Positions 1 to 6,813 of a DNA stretch of 12,240 bases are shown piece by piece. A model generated the notes under the pieces. That model saw only the letters and a list, made by a program, of their open reading frames with translations. It did not search any database and had not been told where the DNA came from. Every line of letters starts with the position of its first letter. Within the stretch, counting starts at the first letter, position 1. Made by a program: the position numbers and the translations under genes. Source of the stretch: Dialister sp. (lineage in GTDB: Bacteria > Bacillota > Negativicutes > Veillonellales > Dialisteraceae); the NCBI GenBank assembly GCA_022722495.1, contig JAIJLI010000027.1:1-12240 (forward strand), written 5' to 3'.

Positions 1-18
1 TAAATTATCAAACCACAT
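1..18 (-). CDS. Possible start of a leftward gene, cut by window edge
   Basis: On the minus strand, the only ATG between the leftward promoter (73-103) and the window edge lies at 18-16. It opens six codons reading MWFDNL before the sequence ends. The distance from the -7 element to this ATG, about 54 nt, is reasonable for a 5' leader. Nothing can be said about the product, and the true start could lie outside the window. The call rests on the promoter rather than on coding evidence. Confidence 0.25.
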
Positions 19-72
19 AATGTTTCTTTATATCTATTCTAGATAATATTTTAAAATTGCTTTTTCTCGATG

Positions 73-103
73 CAAAGGTACATTAAAATGCGAACAAAAC
101 AAA
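73..103 (-). promoter_or_regulatory. Leftward Bacteroidetes-type promoter
   Basis: Read on the minus strand, TTTG (103-100), a 19-nt spacer and TACCTTTG (80-73) match the Bacteroidetes primary sigma factor consensus of a -33 TTTG and a -7 TAnnTTTG. It is the mirror image of the rightward promoter at 120-150 and would transcribe a gene leaving the window on the left. Confidence 0.6.
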
Positions 104-119
104 ATAATTCCCATTTTTT

Positions 120-150
120 TTTGTATTATTCTCGATTTGCAGTACCTTTG
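120..150 (+). promoter_or_regulatory. Rightward promoter of the PfkB kinase gene
   Basis: TTTG at 120-123, a 19-nt spacer and TACCTTTG at 143-150 fit the Bacteroidetes -33/-7 consensus exactly. The -7 box ends 21 nt before the chosen ATG at 172. The promoter lies inside the longer reading frame that begins at 70, which argues against that upstream start. Confidence 0.75.
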
Positions 151-171
151 CATCCGCTAAATGTAATAAGA

Positions 172-1041
172 ATGAAAGATATTTGTTGTATTGGGCACGT
201 AACCAAGGATAAAATCGTGACCCCGAGCAGTACGGTTTACATGGCTGGCGGCACCTCTTTTTATTTTGCCTACGCCATCAACCAATTGCCAAAGGATGTA
301 AGTTTCTCGCTCATTACGGCGATGGATCCTACCGAGAAGGAACCGGTTGAAAAGATGCTCAAGGCAGGAATAGACGTCACCTTGAACCCATCGCGCAATA
401 CGGTTTTCTTCGAGAATATTTATGGCGATAATCCTAACGACCGTAAGCAGCGTGTGCTTGCCAAGGCAGATCCTTTCACCATCCAGCAGCTGGAGCATGT
501 AGAGGCCAAGGTCTTCCACCTGGGCAGTCTGCTGAGTGATGATTTCTCACCAGAAGTGGTTGCCTTTCTTGCCAAGAAGGGAAAAGTTTCCATCGATGTG
601 CAGGGATATCTGCGCGAGGTGAGAGACGAGAAAGTTTACGCCATCGACTGGAAGGACAAGCTCGATGTGCTCAAGAACACCTATTATCTGAAGGTGAATG
701 AGACCGAAATGGAGACCATTACCGGACTGAAGGACCCGAAGGAAGCCGCCAAGCTGATTCATGCCTGGGGCGTAGCCGAGGTGATCATCACCCTGGGTAG
801 CGAGGGTTCGCTGGTTTATGTAGATGATACGTTCTACGACATTCCAGCCTATCCTCCTCATGAAGTAGTAGATGCTACCGGATGCGGCGATACCTATTCG
901 GCAGGCTATCTCTACAAGCGCCTGCAGGGAGCCAATCCGGTAGAAGCCGGCAAGTTTGCGGCAGCCATGTGTACCATCAAACTGGAGCACAACGGACCAT
1001 TCAACCGCAGCATAGAAGATGTAATGAAAATCATCAGATAA
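172..1041 (+). CDS. PfkB-family carbohydrate kinase
   Basis: This is a 289-residue cytoplasmic sugar kinase of the ribokinase/PfkB superfamily, which transfers phosphate from ATP to a sugar or polyol hydroxyl. It shows the N-terminal strand CCIGHVTKD, a substrate-side glycine pair in YMAGGTSFYFA (about residues 23-33), and the C-terminal PfkB signature DATGCGDTYSAGY (234-246). In that signature D240 is the expected catalytic base and GCGD forms the anion hole, with Cys where Ala or Gly is usual. The frame stays open back to an ATG at 70, but that extension covers both promoter elements and has no kinase similarity, so I take ATG 172. The gene has its own promoter and terminator, so it looks monocistronic and unrelated to the surface genes downstream. 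The substrate cannot be named; ribokinase, fructokinase and inositol kinase-like activities all remain possible. Confidence 0.88.
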   Translation: MKDICCIGHVTKDKIVTPSSTVYMAGGTSFYFAYAINQLPKDVSFSLITAMDPTEKEPVEKMLKAGIDVTLNPSRNTVFFENIYGDNPNDRKQRVLAKADPFTIQQLEHVEAKVFHLGSLLSDDFSPEVVAFLAKKGKVSIDVQGYLREVRDEKVYAIDWKDKLDVLKNTYYLKVNETEMETITGLKDPKEAAKLIHAWGVAEVIITLGSEGSLVYVDDTFYDIPAYPPHEVVDATGCGDTYSAGYLYKRLQGANPVEAGKFAAAMCTIKLEHNGPFNRSIEDVMKIIR

Positions 1042-1071
1042 AACAGATGAAACAATCATCACTTTTAAGAG

Positions 1072-1108
1072 AAAGGCAGTTTCCAACATGCAGGAAACTG
1101 CCTTTTTT
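1072..1108 (+). terminator. Rho-independent terminator after the PfkB kinase
   Basis: A perfect 13-bp inverted repeat, AAAGGCAGTTTCC at 1072-1084 and GGAAACTGCCTTT at 1093-1105, encloses an 8-nt loop. It runs into six Ts at 1103-1108. It sits 31 nt after the kinase stop codon and separates that gene from the surface locus. Confidence 0.9.
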
Positions 1109-1167
1109 CTTTGAGTTCACTCTCCGTTTACCCTCTGAAAATATGTTGTTTAGCAACTTTTTCCCTA

Positions 1168-1184
1168 TATGAACCATTATGAAC
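1168..1184 (+). repeat. Tandem TATGAAC half-sites just upstream of the surface-locus promoter
   Basis: TATGAAC occurs at 1168-1174 and again at 1178-1184. The start-to-start distance is exactly 10 bp, about one helical turn, and the second copy abuts the -33 region of the promoter at 1184-1215. The position and phasing suit a direct-repeat binding site for a transcription regulator, but the copies are short and AT-rich, so chance is possible. Confidence 0.3.
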
Positions 1185-1215
1185 TTGCATAATACCACAT
1201 TTTTTCATACCTTTG
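1184..1215 (+). promoter_or_regulatory. Promoter of the fimbrillin/M64 surface locus
   Basis: TACCTTTG at 1208-1215 is a perfect Bacteroidetes -7 element. The -33 region is weak: TTGC at 1185-1188 with a 19-nt spacer, or CTTG at 1184-1187 with 20 nt. A weak -33 fits a promoter that needs an activator. The leader to the ATG at 1282 is about 60 nt. No other promoter with this motif is visible in the gaps down to 12132. Confidence 0.6.
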
Positions 1216-1281
1216 CAGAGTAAATGAAACTGACAGTTCCAGATACACCTAGGAAAAGTAATCATATAAAACAAAGAAATC

Positions 1282-2202
1282 ATGAAACAGAAGAAGCATC
1301 TAGCAATCGTAGGGAGCATGCTACTCGCGTTAACCGCATGTTCAGGTGGCAGTTCCGAACTGGACCCTACACCTAGTCCACCCCCTTCAGCAAAAGTGCC
1401 TATCAGCATCAGCACTTCGATACTAAGCCGTGCTACTGATCTGGCTTTTGAAACGGGAGACCAGATAGGTCTGTTTGTTGTCAGCCATCAAGCCGACGGC
1501 TCTGCCGCAACACTCCAAACGACAGGTAACTATATAGACAACACGAAATTCACCTATGATGGAACCTGGAAGGCTGCAACTCCAACCTACTGGAAAGACA
1601 ACAGCACCCACGCCGATTTCTACATTTATTATCCATATACAAGTTCTATCAGCAACATAGAGGTGATGCCTTGGACTGTAAATGCAGACCAGAGTACAAC
1701 CGAGAACTACAAGGCTAGCGAACTTCTGATAGGCAAGACTACAGATGCGGTTCCTACAGAAAATACCGTAAAGATAGAAGCCAAACACGTGTTGAGCCAG
1801 ATGATCATCAACCTCGTGGCAGGAAACAGATTCACAGAGGCTTCGCTTGCTGCAGCCAAGATTAGCGTAAAGATCAACCGCCTGAAGACACAGGCTACAG
1901 CCAATCTTTCTACAGGTGCCGTAACAGCCAAGGGCGATGATACAGACCTCATTCCGCTTAAGGAAGAAGGCAACAGCTACAAGGCGCTCATCATTCCGCA
2001 AGCCGTAGGCGAGGGAAATCTCATTACCGTAAATGTTGACGGCAGAGATTTCAATCTTCCTAAGTCATCCAAGTTTTCCGCTTTCGAGGCTGGCAGGATG
2101 CATAAGTTTACCGTTACGCTCAGCAAGACCAGCAACGGCGTGAATGTAAACATCAGCAAGTGGGAAGACGATGGTATCGACTATGGTGGTACAGCCGAAT
2201 AA
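1282..2202 (+). CDS. Fimbrillin-family (Mfa_like_1) lipoprotein
   Basis: A 306-residue surface or periplasmic lipoprotein. The signal peptide ends in the lipobox LTAC, giving a lipidated Cys20 followed by a Gly/Ser/Pro-rich linker (21-37). The rest resembles fimbrillin-like domains of Bacteroidetes: ETGDQIGLFVV (about 57-67), YWKDNSTHADFYIYYPY (about 107-123), and a segment KASELLIGKT followed by a hydrophobic VLSQMIINLV strand. These same blocks recur in the proteins at 2289 and 5861, so the three are paralogous. Arg50 followed by Ala lies 30 residues after the lipid Cys, the region where P. gingivalis pilins are cut by an Arg-specific protease. It is first in the operon, 86 nt before the protease fusion. 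It may be a structural or anchor subunit of a type V-like pilus; a non-pilus surface lipoprotein is equally compatible. Confidence 0.8.
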   Translation: MKQKKHLAIVGSMLLALTACSGGSSELDPTPSPPPSAKVPISISTSILSRATDLAFETGDQIGLFVVSHQADGSAATLQTTGNYIDNTKFTYDGTWKAATPTYWKDNSTHADFYIYYPYTSSISNIEVMPWTVNADQSTTENYKASELLIGKTTDAVPTENTVKIEAKHVLSQMIINLVAGNRFTEASLAAAKISVKINRLKTQATANLSTGAVTAKGDDTDLIPLKEEGNSYKALIIPQAVGEGNLITVNVDGRDFNLPKSSKFSAFEAGRMHKFTVTLSKTSNGVNVNISKWEDDGIDYGGTAE

Positions 2203-2288
2203 AAAAGTACAGACGATTTTCTATCCTAGAAATAATACGAGATGAACTTTCTTCTAGAGAAAAGTCATCTCCCCAAAACGAATTATTT

Positions 2289-5200
2289 ATGAAAAGAGTA
2301 AAACATACCTTATTATATCTGCTTGCGGCAGGAGCCATACTTCTGACAGGCTGTAGCGATGACTTCTTCGGCGACAAGACCGAGCAGCACGACAGCAACC
2401 GCATCCAACTCTCGGGCGATATCGACCAGCTTGCCGTAACCCGCGTCAACGACAACGGCTTCTGCAACGGCGATGTGATGGGCGTTTATATCGTAGATTA
2501 CGAGGGAAACAAGCCTGGAACCCTGAAGGTAAACGGCAATCGTGGCGATAATGTGCGCCACACTTTCGATGAGCCTAACTATAAGTGGAACTCCGCTTAT
2601 GACCTTTTCTGGAAAGACAAACATACCCATATTGATGTGTATGGTTACTATCCGTTTGCCAACCCTGAGAGCATAGAGGATTATCAGTTTGAAGTACAGA
2701 AAGACCAGAGCAAGGCTACCGAGAATGGCGAAATGGGTGGCTACGAAGCGAGCGATTTTCTCTGGGGCAAGGTGTCGGATGTGGCTCCTACCACCAGCGT
2801 AATCCGTTTGCCTATGGCGCATCGCATGTCTAATGCCCGCGTTACCCTGATTCAGGGTTCCGGTTTTGCCGAGGGCGAATGGGCGAATCTGGAGAAGATT
2901 GTTCTGACAGCCAACGTAGCCCGCAAGGCAAGCATCAACCTTTCTACTGGCGAAATCAAGACTGCAGGTGCTGTAGAGAACACCATGACCATCCCATCTC
3001 GTACTAACGACGAGTGGCGCACCATCGTGGTTCCTCAAACCGTGGCAGCCGGCACAACCCTCTTCAGCATCACCATCGGCGGCGTACCTTATAAGTTCAC
3101 TAAGAACGAGGCATTTACCTATGTATCTGGCAAGATGATGAACTTCGGCATCAAAGTAGATAAGCAGACCGGAAGCGGCGCTTACAAACTTACTTTGGTA
3201 AGCGAAAGCATTACTCCTTGGGAGAATGATTTGGTAAGCCATGATGCAACGGCGAAGGAGTACGTGGTTATCAACTCGACAGCAGGACATCTGAAAGAGG
3301 CGATTGCTGCAGCGAACAAGGACTATACCAAGATTAAGAATCTAAAGATTACGGGTGAGATTAATGCCCAGGATTTCTACTTCATGAGAGATTCTATGGA
3401 AATGTTATCAGCTATAAATCTCAAGGAAGTTATTATAAAAAAAGCCATGGGTTATTTGAATGCAGGCAATGGTGGTGACATAGAATACGATGATTACCAA
3501 ATTCCATGTCTAGCAATGTATGGGAAAAATACTTTAAACCTCTTGGTTTTACCTGATAAGCTGACCAAGATTGGCATTGCAGCTTTCGGTGAATGCCAAA
3601 ACTTAACAGGCTCATTAATTATTCCAGAAGGTGTTACAGAAATTGAAGTTGGTGCTTTTTTCAACTGTCGTGCCATGACTGGAGCAATTTCATTTCCATC
3701 AACATTAAAATACATAGGGCGCAAAGACAATAGATGGTGGTATGGAGGAACTTTTTCACAATGCGGATTCAATAGTGAGTTGATATTACCATCCAATCTA
3801 GAATGTATCAAAGGCGATGCGTTCCAAGGATGTGAAGGTCTATATGGCGAATTGCGCCTTCCTGAAAAGCTTTCGGTTTTAGGAGACTATGCATTTAGGG
3901 GATGTAAAAATCTAAGTGGCAGTCTAAGCATACCTCAAAGTCTACAGAAAATTCCAAACAATGCTTTTGAATATTGTGGAGGAATGAATGGAACGCTAAC
4001 ACTCCATGATGGCATTACAGCCATTGGAGAATATGCTTTCAGAGGAACACACTTTAGAGGAGAAATTGATTTGCCAAAAAATCTTGTAGTATTACAAAAC
4101 TATGCGTTTGCTGGCTGTGACTTCTCTGGTGAACTAAAACTGCCATCCTCTTTAAAAAGTATTGGCCGTAAAGTCTTTGGAGATACTGATGGAGATGGAT
4201 CTTGCTGGCGATTAATGGGAATCGTTGAATTTCCTGAAGGTATGCAAAGCATTGGTGAGCAGGCTTTCTGTAATTGTAGAAGTATAGAAGGTTTGGTATT
4301 CCCAGAAAGTATGGAAACCATTCAAACCAGCGCATTTGAAGGATGTTACGGAATCAATAGCATCGTATGCAAGAGCGACATGCCTGCCAATGTTCTCAAT
4401 AACGCTTTCGATGGCGTAGCCAAGGATAATTTCACTCTCGAAGTACCTGAGTCTGCCATTTCCCAGTATCAGGCAGCACCAGGCTGGTGCGACTTCAAGC
4501 GCATCGCAGCTCACCATGAGCTCGTTTGCCGACCATCTGTAGCCTGCGCTTTAAGCACGGAGCACAAGCAGAAACTGGTGATTAACGCCGAGGGCGAATG
4601 GGAAGTAGCCAGCAAGCCAGACTGGTGTGAGGTTTCTCCTGCCAGCGGCAACAAGAAAACAGAAGTTACTTTGACCATCAAGGGAATGGCTAAGAATGCT
4701 GATAGCCGTGATGGAAAGGTGGTATTCCGCCTGAAAGACAAAGACTACACCCACGAATGTAGCGTTTCGCAGTATGGTTATGAATATGGCGAGGACGAAT
4801 GGATTACCCTGCAGAAAGCTACCAAGGGCAACAATGGTGGAATCAATATCGTGCTGCTCGGCGACGGCTTTAGCGCAAAGGATATTGCCAGCGGAAAATA
4901 TCTGAAGGATATCAAGCAGGAAGTGGAGTATTTCTTCGGTATCGAGCCTTACAAGACTTACCGTGATTACTTCAACGTTTATACCGCCATTCCGCTTTCT
5001 ACGGAATCGGGCGTAGGAACCGTGAACACCATCCGCTACAACCGATTCAACACCACCTTTACCGGTGGCGTAGGACTGAAGGCTGATTATGACGAAGTAT
5101 TCGATTATGTTCTGGGCGCTCCAACCGTCAACAAGGGCAATCTGAATCAGACCCTGATCATCATGGTTCCTAATTCTACCGATTACGGCGGCATCTGCCA

Positions 5201-5810
5201 GATGTGGGAAGATGGTTCGGCTATTGCCTTCTGTCCTCAGAGTACCTATGGTTATCCACTCGATACCCGTGGCGTCATCCAGCATGAGGCAGGCGGACAC
5301 GGATTCGGAAAGTTGGGCGACGAGTACATTTATCACAACGCCTTCATCGACTTCTGCGACTGCACCTGCTGCGGACACGTTCTTGAATTCAACGGAGCCA
5401 AGTCGCTCGGCTGGTACGACAATCTGGAACTTACCGGCAAGATGCATAGCGTAGGCTGGAGTCATCTGATTTTCGACGACCGCTATAGCGACATCGTAGA
5501 TATCTACGAGGGAGGCTACATGCACAACCGAGGCGTATTCCGTTCGGAGCCGAACTCCTGCATGAACAACGATATTCCTTACTACAGCACCATCAGCCGT
5601 GAGAGTATCGTGAAGCGCATCAAGGCTTATGCTGGAGAGGCCTACAGTTTCGAAGACTTCGTGAAGAACGACAAACGGGATGCGGGAATCGTAGAGAGCC
5701 GTGCTTTCGGCAGCAATGGCGACCAACGCACATCCGGAACCTACCAGCATGCTCCTATCTTCCATAAAGGCAGTCCGCTGAAAATGGCAAAGGTTAGAAA
5801 GCATCGCTAA
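2289..5810 (+). CDS. Lipoprotein fusing fimbrillin-like, BspA-type LRR, BACON and M64 metallopeptidase domains
   Basis: A 1173-residue mosaic surface protein. In order it has: signal peptide with lipobox LTGC (Cys22); fimbrillin-like domain, about 35-315 (IDVYGYYPF, GGYEASDFLWG); a pre-LRR segment, about 331-365; roughly eleven BspA-type LRR_5 repeats of 23-24 residues, about 415-735, with the pattern LxLPxxLxxIGxxAFxGCxxLxG; a BACON-like domain, about 744-826 (KPDWCEVSPASG); and an M64 (IgA-peptidase family) metallopeptidase, about 834-1120, starting GGINIVLLGDGFS. The active-site segment is HEAGGHGFGKLGDEY (999-1013), with probable zinc ligands H999 and H1004 and catalytic E1000. A CDCTCC cluster (1023-1028) follows. 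The frame is open to 2160, but ATG 2289 places the signal peptide correctly. The LRR part is clearly AT-richer than both flanks, which suggests domain transfer. Likely roles are adhesion plus cleavage of a host or mucosal protein; the substrate is unknown. Confidence 0.88.
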   Translation: MKRVKHTLLYLLAAGAILLTGCSDDFFGDKTEQHDSNRIQLSGDIDQLAVTRVNDNGFCNGDVMGVYIVDYEGNKPGTLKVNGNRGDNVRHTFDEPNYKWNSAYDLFWKDKHTHIDVYGYYPFANPESIEDYQFEVQKDQSKATENGEMGGYEASDFLWGKVSDVAPTTSVIRLPMAHRMSNARVTLIQGSGFAEGEWANLEKIVLTANVARKASINLSTGEIKTAGAVENTMTIPSRTNDEWRTIVVPQTVAAGTTLFSITIGGVPYKFTKNEAFTYVSGKMMNFGIKVDKQTGSGAYKLTLVSESITPWENDLVSHDATAKEYVVINSTAGHLKEAIAAANKDYTKIKNLKITGEINAQDFYFMRDSMEMLSAINLKEVIIKKAMGYLNAGNGGDIEYDDYQIPCLAMYGKNTLNLLVLPDKLTKIGIAAFGECQNLTGSLIIPEGVTEIEVGAFFNCRAMTGAISFPSTLKYIGRKDNRWWYGGTFSQCGFNSELILPSNLECIKGDAFQGCEGLYGELRLPEKLSVLGDYAFRGCKNLSGSLSIPQSLQKIPNNAFEYCGGMNGTLTLHDGITAIGEYAFRGTHFRGEIDLPKNLVVLQNYAFAGCDFSGELKLPSSLKSIGRKVFGDTDGDGSCWRLMGIVEFPEGMQSIGEQAFCNCRSIEGLVFPESMETIQTSAFEGCYGINSIVCKSDMPANVLNNAFDGVAKDNFTLEVPESAISQYQAAPGWCDFKRIAAHHELVCRPSVACALSTEHKQKLVINAEGEWEVASKPDWCEVSPASGNKKTEVTLTIKGMAKNADSRDGKVVFRLKDKDYTHECSVSQYGYEYGEDEWITLQKATKGNNGGINIVLLGDGFSAKDIASGKYLKDIKQEVEYFFGIEPYKTYRDYFNVYTAIPLSTESGVGTVNTIRYNRFNTTFTGGVGLKADYDEVFDYVLGAPTVNKGNLNQTLIIMVPNSTDYGGICQMWEDGSAIAFCPQSTYGYPLDTRGVIQHEAGGHGFGKLGDEYIYHNAFIDFCDCTCCGHVLEFNGAKSLGWYDNLELTGKMHSVGWSHLIFDDRYSDIVDIYEGGYMHNRGVFRSEPNSCMNNDIPYYSTISRESIVKRIKAYAGEAYSFEDFVKNDKRDAGIVESRAFGSNGDQRTSGTYQHAPIFHKGSPLKMAKVRKHR
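3340..4370 (+). other. AT-rich segment encoding the LRR block inside the M64 fusion gene
   Basis: Hand counts on 60-base lines give about 32-43% G+C inside this stretch (for example 3481-3540 at 19/60, 3841-3900 at 26/60). Lines in the same gene on either side give about 53-55% (2821-2880 at 33/60, 5281-5340 at 32/60). Codon choice shifts with it, with more TTA, AAA, ATT and ACA inside. The boundaries are approximate and coincide with the leucine-rich repeat region. Confidence 0.65.
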
Positions 5811-5860
5811 GAGCGAGGGCAAGGTAAATCAGAATATGGACCATTAAAACAAGAAAAAAA

Positions 5861-6757
5861 ATGAAGAAACATATAATAAGATACGCCAGTTTTGCGTTGG
5901 CTATATTAGGAATGGTTTCATGTAGCGAGGAGGTGGAAACAACCTCCCGCTTCAAGGATGCCCAATCTACGCCGATGACTTTTGCCGTAAATTATCCCGG
6001 CCAGAGCCGTGCCACGGCAACCAGTTTCGAGTCCAACGACAAGATAGGTCTCTACGTGGCAGAAAGCAAGGCTCCACTCGAAATAGGCGGCAATCTCGTG
6101 AACAACGAAGCGCTCACCTACGATGGCAGCAAATGGGAAGCCGCCCGCACCCTCTATTGGGACGAAGGCACCTACAACGCCTACGCTTACTACCCATACA
6201 TACAGGGCGTAAGCAGCACGACAGACCAGCCTTTCAGCGTAGCCCTCGACCAGAGTACCCCGAAGACGGCAACTGCACCCGGCGGTTACGAGGCAAGCGA
6301 CCTGCTCTTTGCCACCAGCAAGGACATCCAGGCATCCAACTCCCCTATCAGCCTCAACTTCAAGCACATCATGAGCAAGATCAAGATACGTCTGATCAAG
6401 GGCGAAGACTTTGAGGGAGACATGCCTACCCATGCCCAGGTAACCATCCACAGCACGGTACCTACAGCCACCATCGACCTTCAGGCAGGCGTGGCAACCC
6501 GTTATGTGAAAGGAACCCAGCAGAGCATCATCGCCCATCAGGAGAGCGACTACATCTACTCGGCCATCATCGTGCCTCAACGCATCGAAAACCGAAGACC
6601 ACTCATCGAGGTGGTAATGAAAGGTGTAAGTTATCTCTACGAGAGCAAATTCTGGTTTAAACCCGGAACCGAACATCTTGTCAACTTCATTATTTCTGAC
6701 AACCCAGACCAGGTGAAGATAGAGATAGGCGGCGAGATTCAGAACTGGGGGAAATAA
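5861..6757 (+). CDS. Fimbrillin-family (Mfa_like_1) lipoprotein, second single-domain paralogue
   Basis: A 298-residue lipoprotein with signal peptide and lipobox-like MVSC (Cys21). It carries the same blocks as the product of 1282-2202: SNDKIGLYVA (about 58-67), LYWDEGTYNAYAYYPY (about 98-113), GGYEASDLLFA and NFKHIMSKIKIRLI. Arg50-Ala lies 29 residues after the lipid Cys, as in its paralogue. The C-terminus ends in IEIGGEIQNWGK, a final strand typical of these domains. It starts 50 nt after the M64 fusion gene with no visible promoter, so co-transcription is likely. Known fimbrillin-like proteins are pilus shaft, anchor or tip subunits, but many Mfa_like_1 lipoproteins have no assigned role. 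I cannot tell which applies here. Confidence 0.8.
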   Translation: MKKHIIRYASFALAILGMVSCSEEVETTSRFKDAQSTPMTFAVNYPGQSRATATSFESNDKIGLYVAESKAPLEIGGNLVNNEALTYDGSKWEAARTLYWDEGTYNAYAYYPYIQGVSSTTDQPFSVALDQSTPKTATAPGGYEASDLLFATSKDIQASNSPISLNFKHIMSKIKIRLIKGEDFEGDMPTHAQVTIHSTVPTATIDLQAGVATRYVKGTQQSIIAHQESDYIYSAIIVPQRIENRRPLIEVVMKGVSYLYESKFWFKPGTEHLVNFIISDNPDQVKIEIGGEIQNWGK

Positions 6758-6764
6758 ATAAGAA

Positions 6765-6784
6765 AGCCTTTCTCCCGAAGGGCT
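6765..6784 (+). other. Intergenic hairpin between fimbrillin gene and the downstream module
   Basis: AGCCTTTC at 6765-6772 pairs with GAAGGGCT at 6777-6784, an 8-bp stem with one T-G wobble, around a TCCC tetraloop. No T-tract follows, so it is not a standard intrinsic terminator. It begins 8 nt after a stop codon, in the widest gap (56 nt) downstream of 5861. That position suits a 3'-end stabiliser or processing site that could set different transcript levels for the pilin-like and kinase parts. Confidence 0.4.
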
Positions 6785-6813
6785 ATGAATGATAAGAATA
6801 CAGAGAATTATAA

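Noticed and set aside
70..171. N-terminal extension of the PfkB kinase frame from ATG 70
   Set aside because: It contains the complete promoter pair and has no kinase similarity; ATG 172 begins exactly at the first PfkB strand.
1145..1162. GTTG-TTTAG-CAAC hairpin followed by Ts
   Set aside because: A four-bp stem is too short; the strong terminator at 1072-1108 already explains termination.
2226..2257. CTAGAA/TTCTAG inverted repeat in the gap before the M64 gene
   Set aside because: Only 6 bp of stem with a 20-nt loop and no T-tract; too weak for a terminator or a defined operator.
2160..2288. Upstream extension of the M64 fusion from ATG 2160
   Set aside because: It overlaps the end of the preceding gene in another frame and would bury the clear lipoprotein signal peptide that begins at 2289.
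2313..3290. Minus-strand frame of 325 codons
   Set aside because: It is antisense to the fimbrillin-like domain, with no signal, motif or promoter.
4182..4202. DTDGDG motif (residue 632 onward) resembling an EF-hand or dockerin calcium loop
   Set aside because: It is a single copy in an LRR insertion, and the 12th position lacks the acidic residue, so a calcium site is not supported.
4551..5822. Long open frame of 423 codons on the minus strand
   Set aside because: It lies wholly opposite the BACON and M64 coding region and has no recognisable domain; long antisense frames are expected from this codon usage.
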